A stretch of DNA of 64,000 nucleotides from Emiliania huxleyi CCMP1516 (Eukaryota; Haptophyta; Isochrysidales; Noelaerhabdaceae). The stretch covers positions 224,923-288,922 of the forward strand of contig NW_005199770.1 of the NCBI RefSeq assembly GCF_000372725.1, in the 5' to 3' direction. Both the position numbers and the translations under genes were made by a program. The notes under the pieces are model-generated. The model worked only from the letters and a program-made list of their open reading frames with translations, made no database searches and had not been told where the DNA came from. Of this stretch, positions 41,750 to 53,019 are shown piece after piece (position 1 is the first letter of the stretch; each line of letters begins with the position of its first letter).

Positions 41750-43740
41750 ATGTCTGGGCAGCATTTTCCTCGGAGAGCGGGCGACGCGGCGGCGCTGGCG
41801 GCGGAGGAGGCGGCGCACCGTGGCGGCGGCGGCCCGTGGCGTACTCGCTTGGAGACGGCCAAAGAGGCGCTGGCGGCAAAGATCGAGGAGGAGGAGAGGG
41901 CCGCGGCCGAAGCTGCTCGCGCCGCTGAGACGGCTCGGATCGAGGCGGAGAAGGCGGCGGCGGAGGCGGCGGAGCGCTTGGCTGCGGAGGAGGCTGCGGC
42001 CAAGGCACGTCTACGAGTCAAAAAGGTGAAGACGCGTCGCCACTCTCGTCTCACCGTGTGGTGTCGGGCCGCTGTAGGCGGAGCAGGCTGCGGCCGAGGC
42101 CGCCGCGGCAGAGGCGGCGAGGGTAGCGGCGGAGGAGGCCGCCGCGGCAGAGGCGGCGAGGGTGGCTGAGGAGGCTGAGGCGGCAGAGGCAGCGGCGGAG
42201 AAGAATCGCCAAGAGCAGGCGGCGGTGCAAGCGGCGGTCCTCTCCAAGGAGGCGGTGGCGAAGAAGGAGAAGCAGAAGGAGGAGAAGAAGGAGAAGGCTC
42301 GGCTGGCGGCCGGGCGGCCTGGCATGGCCAAGGCCCAGCCGCACACGATGGCTGCCTCGCCGCAGACCATCAAGGACGGACTCGCGCTGCCGTGCGGCTC
42401 GGCGGTGCCGCCCGGGCGCATCGAGAAGCCTTACAAAGAGGTGGCAGTCGCGCACCTGTCGGGCCTTGGCGCCGGGCAGCACCCAATCTCGTCTCACGTT
42501 ACTGTAGGCGGCGGCAAAGCCTCCCCCAGAGAAGGCTGTCGCCGAGGCCGCACCGGCAAACAAGGCGGCAAAGGTGATGGCGGCGGCGGTGGCGGCGGCA
42601 GCAGAGGCGGGCGAAGCCACCACTGAGACTCCGCGCAAGCTCGCCGACAAGCGGCGGCCCAAGAAGGAGAATGCGCGCGAGAAGCAGCGGCGCGAGATGG
42701 AGGAGGACGCGCTGCTGCAGGATCGGATCCGCGAGGTGGAGGAGGAGAAGCTGCGGCAGCGCATCGAGGCCCACAGAGCAGCTCGAGCGGTCAGGCGCTT
42801 TTCCAGCAAACGCTCACTCCCCTTCTCCCTGTTCCTTCAGGATGCGGCAGCGGCAAAGGAGAAGGATCAGCTGGCGGAGGCCAAGGAGAAGGCTCGGCTC
42901 GCGGCGAACACGACCAAGCTCACCAAGGTGGCCGCCTCGCCGCCGCCGCAGCCGGGGCCGCGGCAGCCAGTCATGGCGGAGCCTTGCTTCACCCACGCGC
43001 CTCCCGGGCTCGTCAGACAGAGCGAGGTCTTCGAGGAGGCGCTGCAAGAGACTCCCATGGCGCCACGTGAGCCGTTCCCGCACGGCTTCCAGCCGGGCTT
43101 CCTTCTCCCTCGCCGCCGTGAGCCCGTCGACGACGAGAGTCCCGGGCCTCGGCTCGGTCCACATTCATTCTTCACATCCGCCCGCCTCCGCCTTAAAGCC
43201 CGCTCGCCATCCTCGCCATCCTCGCTTGCCTTTGGCACGTATGACATGAGGCGCTCGTTCTCGTACGAGTCGGCCGTCACCGAGGCGAATGTTGCGACAC
43301 TGCATGGGATACTGCCGCAGCTCGTCCGCTCCTCGTGCGAGGCGCTGCTCAAAAGGCACGGCACCGTGACGCGAGCAGTAAACGCAGTGTGGGAGGAGGA
43401 ACACGTGTCTGACTCGGACGACCTGCCGGACTTGGTCGAGCCCGATGAGGCGCCGCACGCGGGCCGGACCTCGGGCGCGGCCTCCTCCAAGCCCTCGACG
43501 ACGCGCGATAAGTCGGACGCAGTCGCGTTTAAGATCGGGCTGGCAGCGGGCACAGTGTCCGAGGTGGCGGAGAAGGTGTGCCCCATGCTCGAAGTCGACC
43601 GCACGGTGGTGCTCGGCCTCGCTGCGCAGATTGACGCGTGCTACGAAAAAATCTTTGTGCGGAGTGTGGGGCCCGCGCCGGCAGCCACCACGCCCCTCAC
43701 CGAGAAGGCGAAAGGCAAGCAGCGCGCCCGGGACCAGTGA
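41750..43740 (+). CDS. Ala/Glu/Lys-rich coiled-coil protein with a CUE/UBA-like domain
   Basis: 606 residues in four exons (41750-42025, 42078-42440, 42508-42789, 42841-43740), all phase 0, with short GT-AG introns of 52, 67 and 51 bp. Residues about 30-330 are a highly charged single helix/coiled coil (AAKIEEEERAAAEAARAAE, EKNRQEQAAVQAAVLSKEAV, KENAREKQRREMEEDALL). After a Pro-rich linker, VATLHGILPQLVRSSCEALL followed by KRHGTVTRAVNAVWEEE has the pattern of a ubiquitin-binding CUE/UBA domain (about residues 470-515). Function is unknown; possible adaptor in ubiquitin-linked processes, like its upstream neighbour. ATG 41750 was chosen because coding character starts there; 41507 is an alternative. 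Confidence 0.65.
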
Positions 43741-44493
43741 GGCGACCGCACGCCGGTGCGCGCGCATGCGCCGCTTCCTCCTGCCGCCACGCCCGGTTGC
43801 GCGCGTGGGGGGAAGGGTGGGCGCTGGCGAAGGGGGCGAGCGCGCATAGATGCCGTGTCATAATGTACACATGGTCAGGCCTCGCTGCTGCTAGTTGGGC
43901 GAGGCTGGCCATGATGATGGCGACATGGGGCCTGCACTGCACATGCGTCATGTGCCGATCTGTGTCGTGGCCTAACTAGCCGGCGCCGCCCCTCTTGCTC
44001 GCTACAAGTTGAGGTGCCGCAACGCACACACACACACAACGCACGCACGCACAGCGCCTACCTACTAGCGGCGGCGTGTGGAGCTGGTATCTGGTAAATT
44101 CGATCATTAATCATCTGTTGTTTGAAACAGCTTATAATTGCAACTCAAGCAATAATTGCGCTCTTTGCGGGCGCGCTGTTCATGTACTTTCAATGTCTTT
44201 GCACGTGGCACGCGCGACGCGCCGGCCCGGCCGGAGTCGTCCTAGAGTACGAGAGCGTCCGGACGGCGTGATCGCCCACCCACCGCTACCCCCACGCCCC
44301 AGGTCACAAGGTAGGTAGGTGGGCTGCCAGACGCCTCGCGGCTCAATCGAGCGTGGCATGTGTGCGTGCGCACACGTTCATGCAGCGTTCACGCATTTTT
44401 TCTTCCTTTCTTCTCTCGCATAACACTAAAATTCATCTCTCGGTCTGTGGACGTGTTCATCGCTAAAGTGCGCGCTGCGTCCCGCCACCCGGC
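43741..44493. other. Intergenic region
   Basis: About 750 bp between genes in the same direction. It holds an (AC)n run near 44024-44037, an AT-richer block at 44095-44160 and a (GGTA)3-like run near 44310. No gene recognised. Confidence 0.4.
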
Positions 44494-46317
44494 ATGTATG
44501 GCGCATTCCTCCTCGCCAGTCTCTGCATTGCACCGCACCTGAGACGAGGGCAGTTCCGGCGAGCGGCAACGCCCGTGGCAACCACATCGCCACCGGCACG
44601 CACCGAGAAGCTGCTGCAGTCTCTGAGCGCAAACGCGGTCGCATGGCGGGCAATGCCGGGGGCGGAGCGCGCCGCCGTGGCGCGCGAGTGCTGCGCAATG
44701 TTTGCATCGATTGACCCTGGCTGGCTTCGCGATTCGATGGCGCTCGAGGGCTCCACGGAGTCGGTTGACGCCTCCAAGAAGCACTACCTCTTCGTGTCGG
44801 CCCTCCACGGCTCGCTCCTCTCCATCGCCCGCACACTCGAGCGCGACGACGAGGCCCAAGGAGACGCGGCGACGCGCGCTGACGGCTCCGTAGTGCACAG
44901 CTTCCCGACTCCGCTCCCCACGCTGCCCGGCGTCACGGGTGAAATCTGGTGCAGCAAAACCGGCGTCCCTGCCGCCGCCTCGCCTGGAGATGGCTGCTCG
45001 GGCGCCGAGGTCTGTCTCGTGCTCGGCGCCGGCAACACCGACTTCCTTGGGCTGCGCGATTGTGTGCAGCGCCTCTTTTGTCACGGCGAGTGCGTCCTGC
45101 TCAAGCACCACCCACTCCGCCCCTTTCTGTCTGCCCCGGCGGCGCACATCTTTGCTCCGCTCTTGGCGCGAGGCTGCTTCGCCCAGATTATGGACCCGGG
45201 CGACGTGGCCCAAATCCGGGGCATGGTGCAGCACCCGCTCGTGGGGCATGTTGCCGTGACGGGTGGCGCAGGCACGCATCTCGCCGTGGCTGCCGCGCAG
45301 CGGGCTGTCGGCAGGCAGGACAGTCTCAGCAGCGAGCTCGGCTGCGTGACCCCGTGGATCTTCATTCCCGACGAACCGTCTGCCGAAACGCCGGGCTGGA
45401 ACAACGCCTCAGTGAGTTTCGCGGCGCGCAACCTCGCCGCGGTCAAGCTCGACAACGGCGGCCACAACTGCAACTCGCCGCAGGTTGTGATACTCCCCAG
45501 CGGCTGGGGACACACCGACGCCTTCTTGGCCGCACTGCGTGGGGCGCTATCAGAGCTACCCGCCATCCCTCCCTACTACCCGGGGAGCTTCCAACGCGCC
45601 GATGCGGCCGCTAGGGCTGCCGAGGCCTGCTCCGGGGCAAGCGTCGAACGGATCCCGACGTCGGCAGGCCACGACTTTGCTCTGGTCGCTCTCGGAGAGG
45701 CGCCTGCTGCGGACGCCACACTGGCTCCGTGGGTGCGCGAGCGCGGCGCAGTGCTGAGAGAGGAGGCGTTTGGACCGCTGCTGGTGGTGCTGTCCCTGCC
45801 TAGCGCGTCTCCGACCAGCTACATGGATGCGTCGGCGCGGCTCTGCAACGAGCACATCTTTGGCTCGCTTTCGTGCGTCCTACTCGTGCCGTCGACGATC
45901 GCGCAAGAGCAGCTAGACCGCAGCCTCGTCGCTCCGCTCCAGTATGGCGCGGTGGCAGTCAATCTGTGGTCCGCTTTCAACTACCTCTTCCCTGAGGGCA
46001 CCTGGGGCGCCTTCCCCGGCCGATTCTCGCCCGCGGCGCCCTCGACGGAGGCTGATGGCGTCGGCTCAGGCAACGGCGTGGTCGGCAACGCCCTCGCGCT
46101 TGACGGCGTGCAAAAGTCCGTGCTCCGGGCGGAACTAGCGAGCCCGGTGACAGACATGAGCGGACGCCCGCCCGCCCGCGTCTTCTCCGCCCTGGCCGCC
46201 GGCGTCACGCACTCGCACCGCAAGGGAAGCCGCGGCTCAGCTTACGCGGTCGTTGCGGCACTCGCGGCGCTCGTGACGGGCGGCCCGGCCGCAAAGGCCG
46301 GGTCTGGACCGTCGTAG
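44494..46317 (+). CDS. Aldehyde dehydrogenase superfamily protein, probably organelle-targeted
   Basis: 607 residues in one exon. An N-terminal leader (MYGAFLLASLCIAPHLRRG) is followed by an ALDH fold: nucleotide-binding region with VCLVLGAGNTDFLGLRDCV, HVAVTGGAGTHLAV, SSELGCVTPWIF (general-base Glu281), DNGGHNCNSPQVVIL (catalytic Cys326) and EEAFGPLLVVLSL. The catalytic pair is intact, so it is probably an NAD(P)-dependent oxidoreductase. It diverges from common ALDH classes: the usual FxxxGQxC active-site context is DNGGHNC. A weak hydrophobic C-terminal segment (SAYAVVAALAALVTGG) follows. Substrate not determinable. Confidence 0.8.
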   Translation: MYGAFLLASLCIAPHLRRGQFRRAATPVATTSPPARTEKLLQSLSANAVAWRAMPGAERAAVARECCAMFASIDPGWLRDSMALEGSTESVDASKKHYLFVSALHGSLLSIARTLERDDEAQGDAATRADGSVVHSFPTPLPTLPGVTGEIWCSKTGVPAAASPGDGCSGAEVCLVLGAGNTDFLGLRDCVQRLFCHGECVLLKHHPLRPFLSAPAAHIFAPLLARGCFAQIMDPGDVAQIRGMVQHPLVGHVAVTGGAGTHLAVAAAQRAVGRQDSLSSELGCVTPWIFIPDEPSAETPGWNNASVSFAARNLAAVKLDNGGHNCNSPQVVILPSGWGHTDAFLAALRGALSELPAIPPYYPGSFQRADAAARAAEACSGASVERIPTSAGHDFALVALGEAPAADATLAPWVRERGAVLREEAFGPLLVVLSLPSASPTSYMDASARLCNEHIFGSLSCVLLVPSTIAQEQLDRSLVAPLQYGAVAVNLWSAFNYLFPEGTWGAFPGRFSPAAPSTEADGVGSGNGVVGNALALDGVQKSVLRAELASPVTDMSGRPPARVFSALAAGVTHSHRKGSRGSAYAVVAALAALVTGGPAAKAGSGPS

Positions 46318-46707
46318 AGAGGCGGGAGGAGGAGAGAGCGTCCGCCGCACCGTACACCGGCTGAGTCTTTGCTCAGCTCCAAGCGGCAGCGCCAGCGGCA
46401 CCGTGTGCGGGCAGCGGGGCGCTGGGCGGTTGTGCGCGCGGGGTGCCGGGGTCCTGGGGTTGACGGAGTCGGAGAGCGGCAGAACGCAGTGCAGGCTCGG
46501 CGCTCCGCGACTCTCAGCCTAATCTGAGGTCTGACCTCTCACACTCACCACTCAGCAAACTCTCACTCAGGGCACAGAGGGGTCGGCGGTGTGCGCTGCC
46601 CACATACACATATCCCACGCAACACGGGCATGTTGCACGACCGGCCTCCGGCTCCGCGCGGCGCGTCCCGGCTCCCGCGCGATGTGAATTGTGTGTAACG
46701 ATGTAAC
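46318..46707. other. Intergenic region
   Basis: About 390 bp downstream of the aldehyde dehydrogenase. No element recognised. Confidence 0.4.
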
Positions 46708-47376
46708 GTGTATATGAGTGGAGGGCTGTGCGGCCTGCGCGATAATGAAGAGAGAGGAACACATCGAGTGGCTGAGGAAGCTCTTCACTGGGTGGAAGGA
46801 GGCTCGCCGGCCTTGAGGGAGTCGCGGAGGAGGAGGGATAACGGAGGTAACGTGCAGACAGGCCAGCAGCCAGTGGGACGAACGAGGGCCGCGACGGCGG
46901 CTCAAGCGGGAGGGAGCGGAGACGGTGGGCAGCGAGCGAAGTGGGTGAGACTGATGATGCTCCTTCGACTTAGGGAGCGGTTCAGCTGCTGGGCGGGCTT
47001 CAGGCTGGTGCTCACGCGAAAAGGAATCGACGCGATGTACAAAGCATACAAGAAGAGGAGAAAGAAGAGGACGGACATCGGTGATGACGAAACAGAAGCT
47101 AGCGCAGACGAGGGCAGGGCAGACCCGGGGACGGCGGAGTCGGAGCAGACGGCATCGGCCGCCGAGGAAACGTTGGGAAGAGGCACGAGGAGGGCGGCGA
47201 CCTCGACCGACTACGGAGGACCCGTCACCAGACGACGCAGGGCAGACGACGGGGAGGCGGAGCAGACGCGCAGGGCGAGACGAGGGAGGGAGCAGGATGT
47301 TGCTGAGATCAGCAGGAGGATGTACGACGAGATTAGGAGCAGCAGGGACCCGAGGGACCATGTGGAAGACGGCTAG
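46708..47376 (+). CDS. Uncertain Arg-rich ORF
   Basis: 222 residues, strongly basic and rich in Arg, Glu and Gly, with one hydrophobic-basic block (LMMLLRLRERFSCWAGFRLV) and a KKRRKKR cluster. No family recognised. The purine-rich composition differs from neighbouring genes and resembles the ORF of the dispersed repeat at 48599, so it may be transposon-derived or not a gene. Confidence 0.25.
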   Translation: MYMSGGLCGLRDNEERGTHRVAEEALHWVEGGSPALRESRRRRDNGGNVQTGQQPVGRTRAATAAQAGGSGDGGQRAKWVRLMMLLRLRERFSCWAGFRLVLTRKGIDAMYKAYKKRRKKRTDIGDDETEASADEGRADPGTAESEQTASAAEETLGRGTRRAATSTDYGGPVTRRRRADDGEAEQTRRARRGREQDVAEISRRMYDEIRSSRDPRDHVEDG

Positions 47377-48598
47377 TGCTAGTCCCCCATCGGGAGGACG
47401 ACCCCGGCTAGTCGCCGACCACACCCACAAAGAACCCTGCACAAAGACCGCAGGGCGGGGACCTGTTCCTTTTTACCCATCTCCTAGTAGAGGTGTCCGT
47501 GTTATTTATTTATTTATGCGCGCGCGGCGGTGCCGGTGATGGGGGAACCCCCCCCCCGCGCGGGAGCGGAGAGAGTTAGTCAAACAGTTTCGAACACACA
47601 CACACTCACCACTCTGGTGGCCACTAGAGTAATTGAGACACACGTTGAGACACAAATGCTCCTCATTCGTGGGCGTCTCAGACCAGCGGACAGCTGTGCA
47701 CCGTGAGTCCATTCGAGTGACGTGCCATGCGGCTCTCTGACCGGGCTCGTGTGCTTGGCGTGCGTTCGAGCGCCTGCGGTTGCATTGGGGCGGCCGGGCG
47801 GGTCAAAGAGTGGAGAGCCCGGTGAAGGAGGGGGCGAGAGGAGAAACAGAGACACCCTCAGGTCAAAGTGAAGAAAAAACAGGTGGCAGCATGCGTTTGC
47901 TCAGTCCAAGCGCAGTTTTTCTTGTCTTCCTCGGGTGTGGGCGGAGAGGCGGGCGGAGGAGGCAGCGGGCGCGCGCCGTCTCGGCTGCTCTTTTTCGGCG
48001 GCCACTCGGCGCCGGCTCAAAGCTCCTGCGACGGGAGATGCGTGGCATGCGAGTGGGTTGCTAGCGGAATGCGCAACGGGTGGGCGGCAGCGTTTGCTTC
48101 GGGGCAGGGGGGACGCCGGCCAGCCTCAGAGTCCGGGCTCGCCAAGGGAGTTCCGACTGCTCTTCCTATCGTTTGTGGTGTGTGGAGTCCTCACCGGCTG
48201 GCGCGGTGGTGCGGGCACGCGGGCGACACTCCTTTGTCCTCAGGCCGAAGGTGTCACCACCGCCGTGCGGCTCAGGGCTTCTTAGAGATTGTGCTGCCTC
48301 ACGGGACAGAGTGCCGGCCCACGGGCGGTCGCGCGGGCATGCGGGGCGGGCTGTCTTTCAAGCGAAGCGGACCAGCGATGACGGCCATGTGCGCCGTCGT
48401 CAGCGAGCTGGCAGAGCGTGTTGAGGCCGCGGGATGGTGAGCGCGCGTTGCTTTATGCTCATGGCTCGAGAGAGGGAGGTGGGGTCGAGGATGTTGAGAC
48501 GAGGTGCCGTGTTGGCTGCCTGTTGGCTGCCTCGTGTGCTGCCTGCCTCGTTCCAGCAGGAAAAAATCGCCCGGCGAGTGCTCGAGTACGTTTAGCCA
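47377..48598. other. Intergenic region
   Basis: About 1.2 kb. It contains (TTTA)n near 47503-47515, a C9 tract at 47549 and a long ORF (47868-48440) that lacks any recognisable domain and that I do not accept as a gene. Confidence 0.4.
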
Positions 48599-49049
48599 GT
48601 GGACCTGAGCAACAACATGACCTGGAGGCAAATGATCGGAGTGGGAGTCAGAAATGTGGTCCTTGCGCGAGGGGAGCTCGATAGACTCGAGGGGCCAGGA
48701 TATGCAGCAAGGAGGGCGGAGCTGCGCCGAAAGGCGAAAGAAGCCGAGAGAACAAGGGAACGGCAGGCGGCGGCGGCGCAGGACGAGGCAGAAGAGAATG
48801 ACGCGACAGAGGAGGAAGTGACAAGGGAGAGAACGACGAGAGTGGGACGGCCGCGAGGTGGCATGAAGGTTGCAGCGAGAAGCGGCGAGAGACTGCGAAA
48901 AGAGATAGGAAGAGGCAGACTCCCTAGGGTGGGCGACGGCTAGCGCATCACACCCCTCTCCTTAAAATCCCTGTGTGGTGGCGGCGTGCCGTCCTCCCAT
49001 CCGCATCCCTCCCTTGGGTTGTCTGTTTTCTTTCTTTCTTTCTTTTTTA
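48599..49049 (+). mobile_element. Second copy of the (TTTC)n-tailed retroelement-like repeat
   Basis: ORF 48599-48943 encodes the same C-terminal peptide as the copy at 9124-9468, with scattered substitutions (for example RRAELRRKAKEAERTRERQ against RRTELRRKAKEAARTRDRQ) and the same stop. The shared 3' UTR (CTCCTTAAAATCCCTGTGTG) and (TTTC)n tail end at about 49049. It is truncated at the 5' end at a different point from the other copy. Confidence 0.65.
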
Positions 49050-49062
49050 GCCAGAGATGGCG

Positions 49063-49145
49063 CCGCCGGGCTGCAGGAGAGAGAACGGCGAGAGAATCTG
49101 AGGGAGGGACGATCGCGAGGTGGCATGAAGGTCGCTGAGAGAGTT
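49063..49145 (+). repeat. Further fragment of the same repeat family
   Basis: GAGAGAACGGCGAGAGAATC...CGCGAGGTGGCATGAAGGT resembles an internal part of the element (48835-48870). It lies directly downstream of the complete tail. Confidence 0.5.
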
Positions 49146-49225
49146 GGCTACCCGTATTTTTTTCTTTTCTCTCAACGACGCCCCGGTATATTGCGCCCGC
49201 CGCCGGGGAACCAGCGTTTCAAGCC

Positions 49226-50296
49226 ATGTCGGCCACGGCCCGAGAGCGAATCCTGTACTGCATTGCCGTGTATGACAACTCGCAGCTCATCTACACACGC
49301 ACGATGCTCGACGGGGCGCGTGACATGTGCGAGGCGGGGTTTCGGCTGCGCGTTGTGCTTCTCACCGCTCACCCCGAGCTGCTCACGCCCCTCGACGACC
49401 TCAAGGCCGCGCTTTCATGCGCGAACCGGGACGGCGCGCTCGAGCTCGAGCTCGCCGTCCGACCACCCGCCACGAAAAAGGCACTGACGCTCGAGCACCG
49501 CAGACTCATGTGGGACCGGCTCGATGCCCACGACCTGTTCATCTATGCGGAGGACGACATCGGGCTCACCCTCGCCCACCTCTCTGCGTGGCTCAGCGAG
49601 ACGCGGCGCCTGGCGACGCGGAGATATATGGTGGGATTCATGCGCTACGAGCGCGCTCTCCTCTTTGGGCCCACCCTCAACGGGAGAGGTGGGATTGCCT
49701 ACGACGCGGGGAGGCTGCAGCATGGCGCACGATCGGAACGGGTGGTGTGGGAGCACGCTCCGGCGTCGCTCCACGTGCTCCGCCTTGGCGGCGAGCTCTA
49801 CTACCAGCCTGAAACCGTTCACCACGGCATGTGGATCGCAAACCGTAAGCAGCTGCTCTCGATCCAGAGCCGGTGCCACCAACTGATGACGCGTCCCTGC
49901 GACGTCGAAAGATACAGCAGGGGGCGCGAGCGCCTCTTTGCGGCAGGGGAGCTCTACAGCTGCGGTGCGAGCAGCATGGTCATTCCGGTGGAGCGCGCAG
50001 CATCGCACCTGGTGCACCATTTGCCCGATAAGAATTGGTACAGCCGAAGCAGAGGTCGGTGCTTGTGGGCGGAGGAATCGCTGCTCAGCCACAGCAGGCG
50101 CGTCGTTGAGAGGTGCAAAGGGCCGGCGCCAGGCGCGTGCGTCGAGCAGCGCAGGTACCAGCGGCTTGTGCCCGGCCCGAATCGCACGTTCGATTGCGCC
50201 GCGGCTGGGCTCACCCCCGTGGCCGAGTACACCAACGGATCGATGCCCGGCCCGCACGGCAACCCCCCGCGTCCGAGCGCTCGGAGGAGTGGCTGA
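49226..50296 (+). CDS. Glycosyltransferase-like protein
   Basis: 356 residues, one exon. The layout resembles a nucleotide-sugar transferase: N-terminal Rossmann-like start (ERILYCIAVYDNSQLIYTRT), LRVVLLTAHPELLTP, then LDAHDLFIYAEDDIGLTLAH, where EDD would be the metal-binding acidic motif, followed by LSAWLSETRRLATRRYMVGF. The second half has HHGMWIANRKQLL and several Cys, with C-rich tail motifs (RCLWAEES, CVEQRRYQRLVPGPNRTFDC). No signal peptide or membrane anchor is visible, so if it acts in the Golgi an upstream exon is missing. Donor and acceptor sugars are not determinable. Confidence 0.6.
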   Translation: MSATARERILYCIAVYDNSQLIYTRTMLDGARDMCEAGFRLRVVLLTAHPELLTPLDDLKAALSCANRDGALELELAVRPPATKKALTLEHRRLMWDRLDAHDLFIYAEDDIGLTLAHLSAWLSETRRLATRRYMVGFMRYERALLFGPTLNGRGGIAYDAGRLQHGARSERVVWEHAPASLHVLRLGGELYYQPETVHHGMWIANRKQLLSIQSRCHQLMTRPCDVERYSRGRERLFAAGELYSCGASSMVIPVERAASHLVHHLPDKNWYSRSRGRCLWAEESLLSHSRRVVERCKGPAPGACVEQRRYQRLVPGPNRTFDCAAAGLTPVAEYTNGSMPGPHGNPPRPSARRSG

Positions 50297-50463
50297 GGGC
50301 TGGCACCGAACCACTTGACCGAGGATGCCATGTTGTTGTTGATTAACTCATGACTCGAGAAGGCCAACTGAACTGTGTGGAACTCTACACGTACATCTCG
50401 TGGGTAATTTCAAAAAAAAAGATCGCTCCAATTTTACGTGCGCGAGACTAGGTCCAGCCCTGG
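50297..50463. other. Spacer before the scaffold gap
   Basis: Non-coding 3' flank of the glycosyltransferase-like gene; nothing recognised. Confidence 0.4.
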
Positions 50464-50563
50464 NNNNNNNNNNNNNNNNNNNNNNNNNNNNNNNNNNNNN
50501 NNNNNNNNNNNNNNNNNNNNNNNNNNNNNNNNNNNNNNNNNNNNNNNNNNNNNNNNNNNNNNN
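50464..50563. other. Assembly gap (100 N)
   Basis: Exactly 100 undetermined bases, the conventional size for a gap of unknown length. The sequence immediately after (GAATAAAAGGGGGGTTTTTT) is homopolymer-rich and may be low quality. Confidence 0.99.
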
Positions 50564-50595
50564 GAATAAAAGGGGGGTTTTTTGGGAAGCGGCGT

Positions 50596-51970
50596 TTGGC
50601 CCCTTTTCGGGGCGGGATGGCCGCGGGCCGTCCCCCCCGATTGATTTTGCACTGGGTTCCCGCGGGGCCCGACGCCCCCGTCCAGGGCCCCGCTGCCCAC
50701 CCGCTGGTGGTGGCTACTGCCGTCCTCCGCTGGGGGCCGGTTGCGTCTGCGCCGAGCGGAGCAGCGCGCGTGCAGCTTCCGCACCACGCGATGCTGCGCG
50801 TCTTTGGCCGGCGGCTGCGCCTCGCGGCGCCCCCCGCCGGTACTCCCGCCCCGATGGTCTGCCCGCTGGACCTCGCTCTCACCGGAACCGCGTGGGCTCG
50901 CTTCCTGAACGAGCTGCTCACGTGCGGGCTCCTCGACGCGGCCCCCTTCTCCTCTTCGGCTGCACTACAGCTGGCGATCGACCGCCTCGATGTGTCGCCA
51001 GCGGCGCTGGAGGTGAAAGAGCCCTATCTCCTCCCGGTGGGGGGCCTCGCCGCCGCGGCCGCGCTGGCGGGGGATGCTGCTCATGCGCAGCGCGGGGCGC
51101 CTCGCCGAGCCAGCGCCGCGGCGTCTGCGGCGAGGCCGGCGGCGGCTGCGCGCGCGGCCCTACCTTCTCGCCAGCGGCTGCATCTCCGCGTACGGCCTCC
51201 GACCCCCCGAGTGCTAACCCGCAACTACTGGCGAGCTATTTTAAGGACTACGTGCTCGCGCTGGAGGGCGCGCTGCCCCCTTCGCTCTGCGCCCCCAACG
51301 TTGCGGGGCCGCAGTGGCTGGAGGAGGCGCGCGATGCGGCGACCTACTTGCGCGGCGACGCTGGCCGCCGCAGCGTCGAGGATAAGCGCCTCTACCTGCT
51401 CGCCCCCGGCGCCCCGCTACTGCTCTCAGTCCTTGGCGACGTCCGGCGGGGGGGGGGGAAGCGCGCGACCTCTTGTTCGCCCTCGCAACCGCGCTCTTGC
51501 CGGACGCGCGCATGAGTGCGCCCACCACGCCGCTTGCCACCGCCGTGCGGCGCGTGGAGGCCTCGCTTGCCCCGAGGCGGGCTGTCTTGGCCGCTGCCTC
51601 TGCCAACGGCGCGTCCCCGCAGTCCGTGGTGGCCGCGCTGGTCGAACAAGCCGCCTCGCTGCGCTCACCGAGTGCGGTGGCTGCAACAGACACGGCCCCT
51701 TCTCGCTCGGGCGCCTACGGAGGTGACGGGGGAGGCGGGCTGGCTTTTGGCAGCCTGGACGCGGAGTTCTCCAGCGCCCCGTTCGTGGACTTCGAGCGCA
51801 CCATCCTCAGCTCGCCGTGCCACACGCCGGACGAGCGCGCCGGCATCTTCGACCTCGCGCTGGCTGGCACTTTGCGATCCACTTTGCGCATCCTCGTGAA
51901 CGCCCCTTCGGCCGCCGCCCTCTCGCGGCGTCGCCCCTGCCTGGCCCACGGAGCTGGCCCACGGAGCTAG
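50596..51970 (+). CDS. Uncharacterised coding region, frame broken (partial)
   Basis: Coding character is visible but shifts frame. 50596-51100 reads LILHWVPAGPDAPVQGPAAH...MVCPLDLALTGTAWARFLNE. A second frame (about 51215-51440) reads LLASYFKDYVLALEGALPPS, then LEEARDAATYLRGDAGRRSV. A third (51470-51970) reads LLFALATALLPDARMS, then RVEASLAPRRAVLAAASANG. The change near 51445 coincides with a G10 run and is probably a sequencing or assembly error; the earlier change may be an intron. The 5' end may lie in the N gap. No family recognised. Confidence 0.35.
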
Positions 51971-52011
51971 CCCACATGGAAGGTCGCCGGGAATGCGGCG
52001 TAAAGCATCCT

Positions 52012-52175
52012 GCGCCTGGGTGACGGCGATAAACTACCTTCCATCGGACTGGGTGACTGTCCTTAAAATACCTTCCATCGGCCTGGGCGACGGCTCCAGC
52101 CCCCAAATACCGGACCAGCCCAAGGTGATGGCTCTAAAATTCAGCCAGCCTCGGTGATGGCTCTGTAATATACAC
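52012..52175. repeat. Degenerate tandem repeat
   Basis: Four imperfect units of about 40-48 bp, each containing GGTGA(C/T)GGC(T/G) followed by a short TAAA/AATA-rich stretch and, in the first two, CCTTCCATCGG. Sequence from here to 53700 is repetitive with no confident gene. Confidence 0.6.
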
Positions 52176-53019
52176 CTATAGGTGAGCCGTCGGCAACCAT
52201 GGCACGCTGGCTTCGCTTCGCTAACACGCTGGGGGCGCTCGAGCTCCTTGCCTGGCGCCCGACGATCTGGCCCGCCAGTTCATCCTGCTGTCGCGGGCGC
52301 TTCACCTCTTCGTCGACCGCGCTCGCTCGCCGGCCAGTCTCTGGCGCGGTCCGCTACCGCCGACGGCGGCTCGGCGAGCGGCGCTGGCGCGCGCCTCGCT
52401 CGGGCTCGTTCGCGCCGCGGCGGCAGCGCGCCCGCATTTTGCCTGGCGCCCGACGATTTGTCCTGACAGTGGCCCGTCGCTCCCGCTTCGAAGCGCTGCC
52501 GCCGTCAGCACAAACCGCCGCCACTGCCGTCGCGCCCTGCGCCAGTGCGGCGGGGCGCCTAGCGCCCAGCTGACACGGCATCCTACCGTCGGGGCAACTC
52601 AGCTCAACGATTGGGTGAATTCCGGATGACTGCGCATAATGGGGTTGACCCGCCGCGCAGCAAGCCGGTGTTCACGCCAATTCGAGCTACTACATCGCTT
52701 CACGTTCCGAGCCATACGCACCTTACAACAATGGGGCAGGAGTTAAATCGGCTCGCGCCGAGCTCCTGCTGTCGTCATCGTCGTCCTATGGGCGTGCGAG
52801 GGCGGCGGGCACCGACGGCTCAGCCGAGTCGGGTCGGTAAAGCCCTCCCACTGTTCTTGGTGGCACTGTCGCGAGACGGTTGGCCGATCGGAATCCATTA
52901 ACTACTACGTGGAGTTCATCCCCGATGAACGACTCATGGTCAAATTGCCCATCTCGACTTGCCCGTTGTCAACATCACTAGGGAGATTTGATTGGCGCTG
53001 GCGCCTGCTGTTGACAAGT
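52176..53019. other. Region without confident gene
   Basis: A stretch at 52235-52450 shows coding-like composition in one frame (LARQFILLSRALHLFVDRAR) and could be an exon of the broken post-gap gene; this cannot be confirmed. The remainder holds nothing recognised. Confidence 0.3.

Noticed and set aside
47868-48440. 190-residue ORF
   Set aside because: Low-complexity mix without a domain, no clear start context, and competing ORFs in other frames.
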